DNA of 64,000 nt from Pseudalkalibacillus hwajinpoensis (GTDB lineage Bacteria > Bacillota > Bacilli > Bacillales > Guptibacillaceae): positions 62,001-126,000 of the forward strand of contig NZ_JADFCM010000002.1 in assembly GCF_015234585.1 (NCBI RefSeq), given 5' to 3'. Below the pieces are notes generated by a model. The model saw nothing but the letters and a program-made list of their open reading frames with translations. It was not told the DNA's origin and searched no databases. Both the position numbers and the translations under genes were made by a program. Below are positions 42,789-51,159 of this stretch, piece by piece (the first letter of the stretch is position 1; every line of letters begins with the position of its first letter).

Positions 42789-42956
42789 TTACAATGCCAT
42801 AAATAATCCTACTAATATAATAGCTAAACCACCATTAATCAACATGACTAAAGTTACTACTTTGTCTGTATTTTTAATTTTTTTCTGTAGTTTCAATGTA
42901 AGAAAAGCACTTAACAATCCAAATAGGATAATCACTAGCCAATATAAAAATCCCAT
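42789..42956 (-). CDS. Small two-span membrane protein
   Basis: About 55 residues from the ATG at 42956, chosen for the TTTGGAGG site. Two membrane segments (LYWLVIILFGLLSAFLTL and VVTLVMLINGGLAIILVGLF) flank a short basic loop (KLQKKIKNTDK). Unknown function. It is convergent with the HNH nuclease gene. Confidence 0.55.
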   Translation of the reverse strand: MGFLYWLVIILFGLLSAFLTLKLQKKIKNTDKVVTLVMLINGGLAIILVGLFMAL

Positions 42957-43070
42957 GAATAACCTCCAAATTTTATGGATCATTACTGTAATCCATTTAT
43001 TACAAAGCATTATATATTATTACATTTACCCTTCAAAATTTCTATATTTCTAGTTAGAAAAAAATAATAA

Positions 43071-43093
43071 AAAGAGCAAAACTCATGCTCTTT
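43071..43093 (-). terminator. Terminator of the 43110 gene
   Basis: Stem AAAGAGCA / TGCTCTTT with a 7-nt loop, followed on the minus strand by TTATTATTTTTT. Confidence 0.65.
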
Positions 43094-43109
43094 ACACTTC
43101 GAGAATACT

Positions 43110-43646
43110 TTAGAAAGAGAGATCTTTTTCTATTTTCAATGACACTGTATCTTTAGATTGGTCTAAATTAATGATAGTGATTTTACCTTCATAATCAGGA
43201 GGTACAATTTTTTTATCCTTTTCAATCCGAAAAATTAAATTTCTAAAGTTGCTTTCTGATGAAGATACACCCTCTTCTGGATATGAAATAGATATTCTTT
43301 CTTCATCTATAAAGCCATCAAATACAAAACTATTATCTATGTTCTCACCAGGTGTTAAAATTTTTGTCTCTTCAGCTCGTTCAGCGACAGATATGAAACT
43401 TACGGCACCATTATAATCTGTAGTGACATTATATTTAATGCGATTAGTTGGATCCGTTACAATTAAATTTCCCGCTACTGATTTTTCTACCTTTAATTCT
43501 TCAATATCTTTCCCTAATTCATTTTCTATTTCTTGATAAAATATATCGGGTTCTGCAGAAAAAGCATCATCATATAGTTTAAGCCATGCCGGTACAAGTG
43601 CTCCAAAAATAAACACCAATCCTAAAGTTATTCCTATATTTTTCAT
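43110..43646 (-). CDS. Exported or membrane-anchored protein, unknown
   Basis: 178 residues with an N-terminal hydrophobic segment (KNIGITLGLVFIFGALVPAW) and an otherwise soluble, acidic beta-rich domain (NRIKYNVTTDYNGAVSFISV, PPDYEGKITIINLDQSKDTV). No lipobox Cys, so a membrane-anchored extracytoplasmic protein. Unrecognised. It has its own terminators on both sides and so forms a single-gene unit. Confidence 0.55.
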   Translation of the reverse strand: MKNIGITLGLVFIFGALVPAWLKLYDDAFSAEPDIFYQEIENELGKDIEELKVEKSVAGNLIVTDPTNRIKYNVTTDYNGAVSFISVAERAEETKILTPGENIDNSFVFDGFIDEERISISYPEEGVSSSESNFRNLIFRIEKDKKIVPPDYEGKITIINLDQSKDTVSLKIEKDLSF

Positions 43647-43709
43647 TATGTATTACCACCCCTCACCATTAATAATAGCAAAGGTTTTTCAATACTTTTT
43701 CAAATGAAC

Positions 43710-43737
43710 AAAAGGTATGCTTTAAAGCATACCTTTT
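43710..43737 (-). terminator. Terminator of the 43782 gene
   Basis: A 28-bp perfect palindrome, AAAAGGTATGCTTT and its complement, just after the stop of the protease-adjacent gene. Confidence 0.75.
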
Positions 43738-43781
43738 GTTTATGCTAAGTAATGTCGATAATCTATGAAGCAGCTTTCACA

Positions 43782-44060
43782 TTAACCATTCATATTATCA
43801 AAGTAACGTATTACCGGCTTTTCTTTTAAGTATATTATGTTTCTGATCCTAACATTATAGAAAGTATTATTTTGATGTGAACAGCTTACAAAGTAATAAA
43901 GATCTCTACCATGTCTGAATAAAGTTTTTTCTTGTGAAGCTTTACCTACGTTTTTGATATAGACTTTTCCAACAGCAATATAGCCTTGATCCTCCATCGC
44001 TGCAAAAACGCTAAAGTATTCTTTCGTTTCATCTGTTTCTATTGTTTTGTATTCTGGCAT
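43782..44060 (-). CDS. Small protein paired with serine protease
   Basis: 92 residues, unrecognised, mostly beta (DQGYIAVGKVYIKNVGKASQ, NNTFYNVRIRNIIYLKEKPV). No signal peptide. It begins 15 bp after the trypsin-like gene stop with an AAAGAGGG site, so it is translated with it. It may be the protease inhibitor, sensor or substrate partner, as in small defence-type protease pairs; this is inference. Confidence 0.55.
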   Translation of the reverse strand: MPEYKTIETDETKEYFSVFAAMEDQGYIAVGKVYIKNVGKASQEKTLFRHGRDLYYFVSCSHQNNTFYNVRIRNIIYLKEKPVIRYFDNMNG

Positions 44061-44075
44061 ATGAGTATCCCTCTT

Positions 44076-44906
44076 TTAATTTGTACTTATTTCTCCATCC
44101 TCATTAATAAAAGAAGACTTAATTATTTTTACACCATCGAAAAGACTGCCCCCATCTTCATATGTAAAGCCAACCAGTTCTGGTACATCGTCCCTACAAA
44201 TGAATACTGGGCCTCCACTTAATCCACCGAGTCTACTTAATTCACTAATTTCTTTCAGACCTAATGACTTTTTCCAATTCTCACGATTAAAGCCTGAAAC
44301 TATACGCCTATCAGTTACATCCATTACTTCCTCACGAATTCCTGTATAATAAACTGAAGAAAACATCTTCTCATCTTCTCTAAAAACTCCTGGGAAACCA
44401 ACTATAAATACTTGGTCCTCTGATTCACAAGTTGAAGATGGCCATGATTTAGGCTCGAAAAACATCTTTCCAGTATCCTCTAATTCCTCATTTAAGCCAT
44501 CGGATAAGTCTAATACAGCAAGGTCTAACTCATCATTAATACTTAGAATTTTATTTTTAAGATCCTTAACCTCCACATTCCCAATTAATACTCGTTCTTC
44601 TTTAATTGCCCCTTTTATCACATGAGCATTAGTTACCAAAAAATCTTTATTTAATCTAAGCAAACAACCTGAACCATTATTTCTAGTCTCACCACCAAAT
44701 ACTATGGAAACAGTGAAATTCTTAAAGTAGGTAACAAAGATTTGTGCGATAGCGTTCGTTCTACTTTTCCCTTGTTGTAATTGCCTGGAATAATTTTTCA
44801 CCACATTAATTATTTCCTGAATATTCTCCTGTTTTCTTTCTATATTTCCTTCATTATATGCTTGTTCCATTGCATCAATTATGATACTTTCAAAAGTTCT
44901 CTCCAT
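44076..44906 (-). CDS. Trypsin-like serine protease, cytoplasmic
   Basis: 276 residues. The catalytic triad is visible: His in LVTNAHVIKG, Asp in DLAVLDLSDG, Ser in GGLSGGPVFIC. The N-terminal 60 residues are helical and lack a signal peptide or membrane segment, so the enzyme should act inside the cell. Cytoplasmic trypsin-like proteases are frequent effectors in bacterial defence or abortive-infection systems. This one with its small neighbour could be such a pair, but no sensor domain is recognised. GGGGG precedes the ATG. Confidence 0.75.
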   Translation of the reverse strand: MERTFESIIIDAMEQAYNEGNIERKQENIQEIINVVKNYSRQLQQGKSRTNAIAQIFVTYFKNFTVSIVFGGETRNNGSGCLLRLNKDFLVTNAHVIKGAIKEERVLIGNVEVKDLKNKILSINDELDLAVLDLSDGLNEELEDTGKMFFEPKSWPSSTCESEDQVFIVGFPGVFREDEKMFSSVYYTGIREEVMDVTDRRIVSGFNRENWKKSLGLKEISELSRLGGLSGGPVFICRDDVPELVGFTYEDGGSLFDGVKIIKSSFINEDGEISTN

Positions 44907-45110
44907 ACTAATTCCCCCTATAAACTATTTCACCCGTTTCTACGCTACAATACAAAAGTAGACCTTTAAAAGATAATCTTAATCAACAAGTATATTCGTT
45001 TATACAATCTATATACTCTCAAATAATACCATATAGATCCTATTTAGCCAGTTAATCAATTTTATTTAAACTCCTTATCTAGTGACGATATATACATATA
45101 AATCGCACAT

Positions 45111-45142
45111 AAAAAAGGTGTGCTCTTCAGCACACCTTTTTT
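45111..45142 (-). terminator. Terminator of the 45151 gene
   Basis: Perfect 13-bp stem AAAAAAGGTGTGC / GCACACCTTTTTT with a 6-nt loop. The upstream 44907-45110 stretch holds only AT-rich promoter-like DNA. Confidence 0.85.
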
Positions 45143-45150
45143 ATAAAATA

Positions 45151-45327
45151 CTAGAGTGACAAGTAAGTATTCTCCATTAAAGAGTCACCTACCACTTCAC
45201 TGTTAAATACCACTTTATAAGCTCTTTCATCATTTCCAAGTTCCTCTGCCATCCTCTTAATTAATAGGTCCCGCTCAGCAAACCGCTGCATTTTTACTAA
45301 ATCAAATTCAATTTCTTCTGTATTCAT
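45151..45327 (-). CDS. Small protein, 58 residues
   Basis: ATG with a GGATGGAG site. The product is helical and charged (NTEEIEFDLVKMQRFAERDL, LIKRMAEELGNDERAYKVVF). Too short to classify. Its start is 37 bp after the stop of the 45364 gene, on the same strand, and a strong terminator follows, so it is the last gene of that operon. Confidence 0.6.
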   Translation of the reverse strand: MNTEEIEFDLVKMQRFAERDLLIKRMAEELGNDERAYKVVFNSEVVGDSLMENTYLSL

Positions 45328-45363
45328 CTATTATCGCTCCATCCGGTTTCATAATCTACTCAC

Positions 45364-45630
45364 TTAGTACTGTCGCACTTGAGATTGAGGTACTCTCCCC
45401 AGAACTTTCTTATCCGCAAGACAATGAGGCATATTCGCTTTATATCCAACAACGTATTCTTTATCTGAAATATTACTTCTTACTAAGAAGTGATACGTAG
45501 AAATAGTTGAATTAGGCTTTGTCTCGACTGAAACTAGCTTAATGACCGTCTGCGTATAACCTACTAGTGTATCTATGACGTCCCCCTCTTCGAACTCAGG
45601 GGGATATTTCATATCGTCGTAATAAGCCAT
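45364..45630 (-). CDS. Small beta-rich plasmid protein
   Basis: 88 residues. EFEEGDVIDTLVGYTQTVIK opens a likely small-barrel fold, with TYHFLVRSNISDKEYVVGYK in the middle. Unrecognised. AAAGGGAG precedes the ATG. It follows the LPD1-type gene by 64 bp in the same direction. Confidence 0.5.
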   Translation of the reverse strand: MAYYDDMKYPPEFEEGDVIDTLVGYTQTVIKLVSVETKPNSTISTYHFLVRSNISDKEYVVGYKANMPHCLADKKVLGRVPQSQVRQY

Positions 45631-45694
45631 CTTATGACTCCCTTTCCTCTGTATGTTAAATGTACTTTCTATTTTTAAAGCAACTCTATTTTCT

Positions 45695-47524
45695 TTAAAG
45701 CTTGAAAGAAAGCTTTAAAAGCAGTGTGTTGATCTCTTTGCGTTGTATCCCATTAGGATAAGCAAGGCTATGAGAAGTACGGAACACAAGGTAATCATTC
45801 TTTCTGTTCATACTTTTCAGAGTATCCTCAATAAAAGCTTCAAACGCGCGAGCTGCCAGTTCAACATCAGTAGCATAATATTTGATTTTCCCTCGATCTA
45901 ACGTAACTGCGTTCGTAAAGAACTCACTTTTATCGGAAGGGAAAGGAATGGAATCGACCCGCTCACCTGTTCGCTTTTGATGTAACCAGGCAACTGCTTG
46001 AGCATACTTATTTAACTCTCTTTTGTTTCTCTTTAGTATCTTTTCTTTATCTTTCTCACTGTTTGAATTTAAGTAGTGGACCATACTTAAACGACGTTCC
46101 AACGACTGATCCAACTGTTTTTTGAAGTTCTCCATCACAAGAAACAGATCCCCATTAAAACGTTCGTAGACACTGGTTAAGCCAGTAGAAATACGCCAGG
46201 AGTCTTCCTCTTTGTTCTTATTAGGAATGTACTCTTTGCTATGTCCTGATTTAATAGCAGCCATTAGGTTTTGAATACAATCTTTTATAGTGGGATTCAA
46301 TATTCCTAACCCGGATAATTCAGTTACAAACCCAATCTTCCCGTTCTTGTGAGAATGAGAATAATCAAAAAGGTAGTTGTCTAACGCATGAAAGAACTCA
46401 TGAGCGAGTACACCATTGCAACCTTTATCTCGAGTTAAATTGATTACCTTAGCATTTGCATCAAAATGTCCAAGTGCATTACCGCGACCCCTAGATCCAA
46501 AAGAGACACTTAAATTTGCATTCAACGAAACTGCATAGTAATGGTCTAAGTCAAGGGCATCACAAAGGTCATAAAACCCTTCAGAGCTTCTTAAAATATG
46601 TTCTTCTGCTTTGGAGTCGTCTACATAATGTCCAAATTCGATTGATCGAAACCCATGATTCCTTTGCAAGTCTTCTGGCTTTCGAACACTCGATGCAATT
46701 CCACCTACTCTGTCCGGGCGTTCTGCAAAAGTTCGTTCCCATAGCTTTGTCGATTTTTTTCTCGTACTCGTATTGCTTTTTTTCTTAAGCAGGTCTTCCC
46801 AACTAGTCACACTTTTCTTTACATTGTTAATCGTGTTATTACCGCTCTTTGCATTCAAAAAGAAATTTACAAATTTCTTACCAAGACATCTGAGCGGGAG
46901 CTTATTAGCTTCCTTAATTTTTGCTAGAAGATTGGAATATTGTTCAAATGTGTCTTTAGCTTCCATCCACTCAGCAAAGCCTTCATTTACACGGTTAATG
47001 ACTCTCTCAGATTCTTTTATTTTATTTAAAGCGTAAGAACAATCCGTATTTTCATAATGAATTCGCTTTCGAATTTCATAGTAAGTTGATAGAAACTCAT
47101 CGAGTGTAGTAATGGATCTCATAATAGATTGAATGTTTTCGCAAGCTAACATGTAGGCCTTTCTTTCTTCAGGTGAATCAACAGCTGGTTCTTTATCGAT
47201 TCTTTGAATGACTAATTGCTTTACCCTGGCCACGACTGGTTCAGTGCCCAACTCTTTTTCAGCTTCTAAGGAAAAGCAACTAAATAGTTCTTCCTTCTTT
47301 ACTAGAGATGATGCGAGTAAAGGACTAAGACCTTCAAGCTCCTCTAGAGACGTTACTGTGTGATTTTCAAGAAAAGCTTTTCTAAGAGCTGCCTCATCCT
47401 TTCGAGACCCGCCAATTTTAACTCCTACATCGTAAGCAACTTTTCTGTTTTGTTGCTTCTCAGACCTAATATCCTCTTTACTCGTTTGTACTGCTTCTGC
47501 AAATAGGTTGATTTGTTGATTCAT
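45695..47524 (-). CDS. Polyvalent protein with LPD1-type metallopeptidase-like domain
   Basis: 609 residues. The central part (HGFRSIEFGHYVDDSKAEEH, then VSFGSRGRGNALGHFDANAK and VINLTRDKGCNGVLAHEFFH) matches the LPD1 domain of large polyvalent proteins, with a zinc HExxH motif in AHEFFHALD and a later Glu region (AARAFEAFIEDTL). Such proteins are carried by phages and conjugative elements, travel with or act on incoming DNA, and are thought to counter host defence. The N-terminal 250 residues are helical. A full terminator hairpin ends 27 bp before its ATG. Confidence 0.7.
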   Translation of the reverse strand: MNQQINLFAEAVQTSKEDIRSEKQQNRKVAYDVGVKIGGSRKDEAALRKAFLENHTVTSLEELEGLSPLLASSLVKKEELFSCFSLEAEKELGTEPVVARVKQLVIQRIDKEPAVDSPEERKAYMLACENIQSIMRSITTLDEFLSTYYEIRKRIHYENTDCSYALNKIKESERVINRVNEGFAEWMEAKDTFEQYSNLLAKIKEANKLPLRCLGKKFVNFFLNAKSGNNTINNVKKSVTSWEDLLKKKSNTSTRKKSTKLWERTFAERPDRVGGIASSVRKPEDLQRNHGFRSIEFGHYVDDSKAEEHILRSSEGFYDLCDALDLDHYYAVSLNANLSVSFGSRGRGNALGHFDANAKVINLTRDKGCNGVLAHEFFHALDNYLFDYSHSHKNGKIGFVTELSGLGILNPTIKDCIQNLMAAIKSGHSKEYIPNKNKEEDSWRISTGLTSVYERFNGDLFLVMENFKKQLDQSLERRLSMVHYLNSNSEKDKEKILKRNKRELNKYAQAVAWLHQKRTGERVDSIPFPSDKSEFFTNAVTLDRGKIKYYATDVELAARAFEAFIEDTLKSMNRKNDYLVFRTSHSLAYPNGIQRKEINTLLLKLSFKL

Positions 47525-47551
47525 TATTCTCTCATCCTCTCAAATTTGTAT

Positions 47552-47582
47552 AAAAAAAAGAGAAAGCCAGTATGCTTTCTCT
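47552..47582 (-). terminator. Terminator touching the leader of the LPD1 gene
   Basis: Perfect 9-bp stem AGAGAAAGC / GCTTTCTCT with a 6-nt loop and an eight-T run on the minus strand. Only 27 nt separate the T run from the ATG at 47524, and these contain the GAGAGGATG ribosome site, so no promoter fits after it. Confidence 0.8.
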
Positions 47583-47592
47583 TCAGACCTCT

Positions 47593-47907
47593 CTATAGCG
47601 TGTTGACTGTTAGGACAGCATCTTCTACTTCTTTACGAATCAAAGCCGTAAGACGCTTTGATGGATTACCTGTTATAAGAAGATTTACACCGATAACGTT
47701 CGGACTTCTAAGGAAACTAATACGGGTGAAACGCTCATCCTCGGTTTCCATAGTAAAGAAAGTCCAACCATTTCCTGACTCGATATACTCTCCTATACAC
47801 TTGTAATCGCAATTTTCAAGTAAAGTAGCAAGGATGTGAAATCGTCGGTCAGCTGAATACAGGATTCTTTCCTTTTTTACACTCAAATTTTCTTGAACTA
47901 CCGCCAT
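47593..47907 (-). CDS. Small plasmid protein of unknown function
   Basis: 104 residues. Probably alpha/beta (SADRRFHILATLLENCDYKC, SGNGWTFFTMETEDERFTRI, IGVNLLITGNPSKRLTALIR). Unrecognised. GGAGGG precedes the ATG. It lies between the methyltransferase and the LPD1 gene on the same strand. Confidence 0.55.
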   Translation of the reverse strand: MAVVQENLSVKKERILYSADRRFHILATLLENCDYKCIGEYIESGNGWTFFTMETEDERFTRISFLRSPNVIGVNLLITGNPSKRLTALIRKEVEDAVLTVNTL

Positions 47908-47991
47908 TATTAATCCCTCCAGTATTGGTTTGCTAGATTGAATCTATTTCTGTTTCATTGAGTTTAATTACATATCGTTTCTCTTTACGTC

Positions 47992-49065
47992 TTAGACCAG
48001 CTTACGAACTAAACCGTTAGGCGTAATTACTTTGACACTGACACTTCTCTTTGTACGAGATTTAGTTATGATCGTCTTTCCACCGCTATCATGATGACGC
48101 ACTTCTTCCTCATTATCTTTAGTTACAAGCTCCAATCCTTGTACAAGGTGGTAATGGTCTCCTTCTCCTACTTCTCCATTAACTGCACCAGAAGCAAGTA
48201 AAAGCGCCATTTGTCCTTGGTTAATAGGAAGGCAAGGGTCTCCACCGATAACGAGCTGTTTAGGCTTAGAGCGCGCTTTAAAAGCTGCAAAACCTTTAGA
48301 AGTTGAAATCCCTTCATAAAAGTTCTCTTTGCTCTCTAACTTGGTATAGAAGGTCTTCAACTCGGTTACACCGGGTGGAACCTCCCATTTATTTCTACCA
48401 ACCATTAAATTGATCGGTGTGACATTTTTTTGCACAAATTCCTCTCGATCCATCATCGTCAGAAAATCAAAGAGTTTTTGATTAAATTGATTATGGTTTC
48501 CGGTCTTTTTATTCCCTATGAAAATGCACTGCTGGAAATCGTGATAATCCTCTTCAGAAAAGCGTACAATCCCAACATTATAGAAATGTGTAGCTAAGTA
48601 CCTGGCAATTTTCTTATCTGCGAAACGGTAGCTTGGTATGGTGTATAACATTAAGCCCTTCTCCTTCAGATAACGAACATTCCGTACTAGTTCAGTCCAT
48701 TCCTTGCGTTCCGCTCCATCATCACCCAGGGCTTTCATAGAAAAGTCATAAGGTGGGTTAAGATATAGCAATGAAACAGCGTCGTTAGAGATTACCATGC
48801 TTTCGATCGGAGCATTTAAACAATTATCAAGTAACTGTTCTGCTTCTTGTGCTCTCGCTTTATCTAACTCCACTCCATAGGTAGTAATAGAACAATCCTC
48901 AGAACGAACAGCAGCTGCTAATTGATGAAGAATTTCACCTTCACCACATGTGGGATCTAAAAAGCTACAATCGCCTTTTACTTCTATTAATTTTGATAAG
49001 TAATTTCCTTGTAGGTCAGGTGTTTTATAAAAACCACTGCGAAGTTTGTTTCCTATATGTGACAA
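47992..49065 (-). CDS. Adenine-specific DNA methyltransferase-like protein (DUF6094-like)
   Basis: About 357 residues from the TTG at 49065, which follows GGGGAGGA; the frame to 49110 would start inside a terminator hairpin. The SAM-binding motif is FLDPTCGEGEILHQLA. The catalytic motif is LLYLNPPYD (NPPY class, N6-adenine). The C-terminal 120 residues may recognise the target. A plasmid orphan methyltransferase can protect against host restriction. The enzyme activity itself is inferred from motifs. Confidence 0.8.
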   Translation of the reverse strand: MSHIGNKLRSGFYKTPDLQGNYLSKLIEVKGDCSFLDPTCGEGEILHQLAAAVRSEDCSITTYGVELDKARAQEAEQLLDNCLNAPIESMVISNDAVSLLYLNPPYDFSMKALGDDGAERKEWTELVRNVRYLKEKGLMLYTIPSYRFADKKIARYLATHFYNVGIVRFSEEDYHDFQQCIFIGNKKTGNHNQFNQKLFDFLTMMDREEFVQKNVTPINLMVGRNKWEVPPGVTELKTFYTKLESKENFYEGISTSKGFAAFKARSKPKQLVIGGDPCLPINQGQMALLLASGAVNGEVGEGDHYHLVQGLELVTKDNEEEVRHHDSGGKTIITKSRTKRSVSVKVITPNGLVRKLV

Positions 49066-49080
49066 TGTATATTCCTCCCC

Positions 49081-49116
49081 AAAAAATAATAAAAGAGAAT
49101 GGATGGCCATTCTCTT
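49081..49116 (-). terminator. Terminator abutting the methyltransferase ribosome site
   Basis: Perfect 10-bp stem AAGAGAATGG / CCATTCTCTT with a 4-nt loop, then TTATTATTTTTT on the minus strand, directly followed by GGGGAGGA. The gene starts 15 nt after the T run, so expression needs read-through. Confidence 0.8.
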
Positions 49117-49154
49117 CGACTCTCAACAAGGGCTAAAAACCCCGAATTTGTTTG

Positions 49155-49388
49155 TTAAATATATAGTAATGAGGTGCTATCTGTTACAAGACCAAGGATA
49201 TTAAAAACTACAAATCGCTGGTCAGAAACAGCCTCCCATATATCACAGTGGGGACACGTTATTACTATCAATTCAACCTCTGGTACCTTAATAATATTTC
49301 TCGCTTTACCATACTCAAATGGAAAAACCTTCATACAATCTACGCATTCAATAATATAAGTTTCAAATTCTTTCACAATGACATACAA
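49155..49388 (-). CDS. Small CxxC protein
   Basis: Up to 77 residues. It has CVDC and CPHC pairs, a likely zinc ribbon (IIECVDCMKVFPFEYGKARN, IVITCPHCDIWEAV). The start is unsure: the TTG at 49388 is too close to its AGGA, and a GTG 12 bp further is possible. Upstream of the methyltransferase terminator, so it is likely its own short unit. Confidence 0.45.
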   Translation of the reverse strand: MYVIVKEFETYIIECVDCMKVFPFEYGKARNIIKVPEVELIVITCPHCDIWEAVSDQRFVVFNILGLVTDSTSLLYI

Positions 49389-49446
49389 TCCTCGCTTATT
49401 ATATTATTAATAGTTTTCTACTAAATCATTAGTATTTGATATAGAA

Positions 49447-49480
49447 AAAGAGTGCTTACCCTTAGGATAATGCACTCTTT
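49447..49480 (-). terminator. Terminator of ssb
   Basis: Perfect 9-bp stem AAAGAGTGC / GCACTCTTT with a 16-nt loop and T-rich tail on the minus strand. Confidence 0.75.
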
Positions 49481-49533
49481 AAAACGTTTACTTTACCGAA
49501 ATGAATTACACGACTTTATAAAAGTCATGGTTC

Positions 49534-50019
49534 TCAAAACGGCAAATCATCGTCACTAATATCAACCGGCTTTCCATTATTTGCGAATGGGTCATCTCCA
49601 TAGTTTGAAGAGCTACCCTGGTTGCGATTTTGATTACCGCCTCCGTATCCACTGGAAGAACCGCTATTACGTTCATTATCTCCATTGCCCTGGTTGGACC
49701 CTTTAGGCTCAAGAAACTGAACACTCTCAGCCATGACTTCTGTGACAAATACTCTTTGTCCCTGGCTATTATCGTAAGACCGAGTTTGCACTCGTCCATC
49801 TACACCCGCAAGGCTTCCCTTTTTCAAAAAGTTAGCCGCATTTTCTGCTTGTCGGCGCCATACCACGACGTTAATAAAATCAGCTTCTCGATCTCCTTGC
49901 TGATTTGTGAACGGACGATTCACAGCTAGTGTGAAATTTGCAACCGCTACTCCACTTGGTGTATAGCGTAACTCCGGGTCCTTTGTTAAACGTCCTACCA
50001 AAACCACTCGATTCATCAT
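49534..50019 (-). CDS. ssb: Single-stranded DNA-binding protein
   Basis: 161 residues, a typical SSB. N-terminal OB fold ([51 protein letters not shown]), then a Gly/Asn-rich disordered linker and the conserved acidic tip DDDLPF that contacts repair and replication proteins. TGGGAGGAA precedes the ATG. It starts 26 bp after the radC stop. A plasmid SSB coats the strand that enters during transfer and can blunt the SOS response. Confidence 0.95.
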   Translation of the reverse strand: MMNRVVLVGRLTKDPELRYTPSGVAVANFTLAVNRPFTNQQGDREADFINVVVWRRQAENAANFLKKGSLAGVDGRVQTRSYDNSQGQRVFVTEVMAESVQFLEPKGSNQGNGDNERNSGSSSGYGGGNQNRNQGSSSNYGDDPFANNGKPVDISDDDLPF

Positions 50020-50045
50020 AATTAATTCCTCCCATTAATGTGTTT

Positions 50046-50690
50046 TTAGAAATACCCTAATTCTTTTAAGCTCTTAAATCGTCCATTACTCCCAATGATG
50101 ACATGATCTAGTAGATCAACACCCATTGTTTCTCCGACATCTTTCAACCGTTTTGTAACTTCAATATCTTCCCTGCTCGGTGTCGGATCACCTGAAGGAT
50201 GATTATGAGCTACAACAATAGAAGCTGCATTTACTCTAAATGCTTCTCTATATACATCACGAGGATGAACAATAGAACTATTTAATGTCCCTCTAAAAAT
50301 GTTCTTTCTCGAAATAAGTAGGTTTTTTGTACTTAGATAAAGAACATCGAAATGTTCTTGTGGAAGTATACTCATGTCTTCCAAATAGTTAGCAGCATCT
50401 TCAGGCGAACGAACAATGTACTGTTCATCCTTTTCATACTTTCTAAGATAAGTTGCGATCCCAAAAGCTGAAAGAATTCGATTAGCTGAAATTTCACCAA
50501 TTCCGGGATAACTAATCAATTCTTCTTTACCCATAGACACAAGTCTCTTTGCTCCAAGCGCGGCCAACTGTCCAGTAATAGATGGGTCGGCCTTACCTCC
50601 AATTAGAACAGCTAACATATTTTGAAAACTTGTACAATCTGGACCATATAAACTCATCTCTTCTTTTGCTACATCATAATAACTTTCCAT
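50046..50690 (-). CDS. radC: RadC-like JAB1/MPN metalloprotease-fold protein
   Basis: 214 residues, the usual length. N-terminal helix-hairpin-helix (LVSMGKEELISYPGIGEISA) and the JAMM zinc motif (VVAHNHPSGDPTPSREDIEV) with an upstream Glu. The DNA-repair role in the name is doubtful for the family; on mobile elements RadC-like genes are often linked to anti-restriction. Here it shares a leader motif with the ArdC-like gene and is followed by ssb in one operon. Confidence 0.9.
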   Translation of the reverse strand: MESYYDVAKEEMSLYGPDCTSFQNMLAVLIGGKADPSITGQLAALGAKRLVSMGKEELISYPGIGEISANRILSAFGIATYLRKYEKDEQYIVRSPEDAANYLEDMSILPQEHFDVLYLSTKNLLISRKNIFRGTLNSSIVHPRDVYREAFRVNAASIVVAHNHPSGDPTPSREDIEVTKRLKDVGETMGVDLLDHVIIGSNGRFKSLKELGYF

Positions 50691-50693
50691 AAC

Positions 50694-50786
50694 GAAACAC
50701 CCTCTCTTAAAGTTTCATAATCGTAATATTTAATTAACCAGTAAACGCAATATAAAAATCCACCCATGTTCGTTCTCCTGGTTAAT
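50694..50786 (-). promoter_or_regulatory. Shared leader motif plus hairpin before radC
   Basis: CTTTAAGAGAGGGTGTTTC (50694-50715) covers the ribosome site. Upstream is a hairpin with arms ATTAACCAG / CTGGTTAAT (50778-50786 and 50733-50741) that extends with AACG/CGTT. Its loop contains ATGGGTGGA, as in the 8842 leader. No T run follows, so this hairpin is not a classic terminator. Confidence 0.6.
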
Positions 50787-50802
50787 AATGAATCTCATAA
50801 AA

Positions 50803-51153
50803 TCAATCTTCTAAATCAAAAAATGAAAGAATCGCCGTTTTAAGATTATTTCCTCTAGATTTAGATACTGTTTGCTGAGTACTTAAACGATATTCTTTTT
50901 CACTTTTAATCCTCCACATCACAGTATCGCCAATCGCTTGTTCTAAAGATGCTACGAAGATAAGAATTTCTTGTTCAGCATCCTTTTTCTTAGTGGCGCG
51001 AGTGCGATACATACGTCGAGTCCCATCCCTTAAAATAACTTCTCCAAAAATACGTGGAGCAAAAGATGAAAATAAGGGGTTAGACTGAACTGATTGTTTA
51101 CAATCCTCCACAACGTCTCTTCTACCAAAAACCTCTGCTAATGTTACTGCCAT
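50803..51153 (-). CDS. Small plasmid protein with variant shared leader
   Basis: 116 residues, unrecognised. ILRDGTRRMYRTRATKKKDA in the middle and a Ser/Arg-rich part before a Phe/Leu/Asp tail (SKSRGNNLKTAILSFFDLED). Basic overall, so possibly DNA-binding. It begins the radC-ssb operon. Its ribosome site AGAAGAAGGG with CTTT before it is a degenerate copy of the shared motif. Confidence 0.5.
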   Translation of the reverse strand: MAVTLAEVFGRRDVVEDCKQSVQSNPLFSSFAPRIFGEVILRDGTRRMYRTRATKKKDAEQEILIFVASLEQAIGDTVMWRIKSEKEYRLSTQQTVSKSRGNNLKTAILSFFDLED

Positions 51154-51159
51154 AATAAA

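Noticed and set aside
49066..49110. ATG at 49110 as the methyltransferase start
   Set aside because: It lies inside the arm of a terminator hairpin and has no ribosome site. The TTG at 49065 follows GGGGAGGA.
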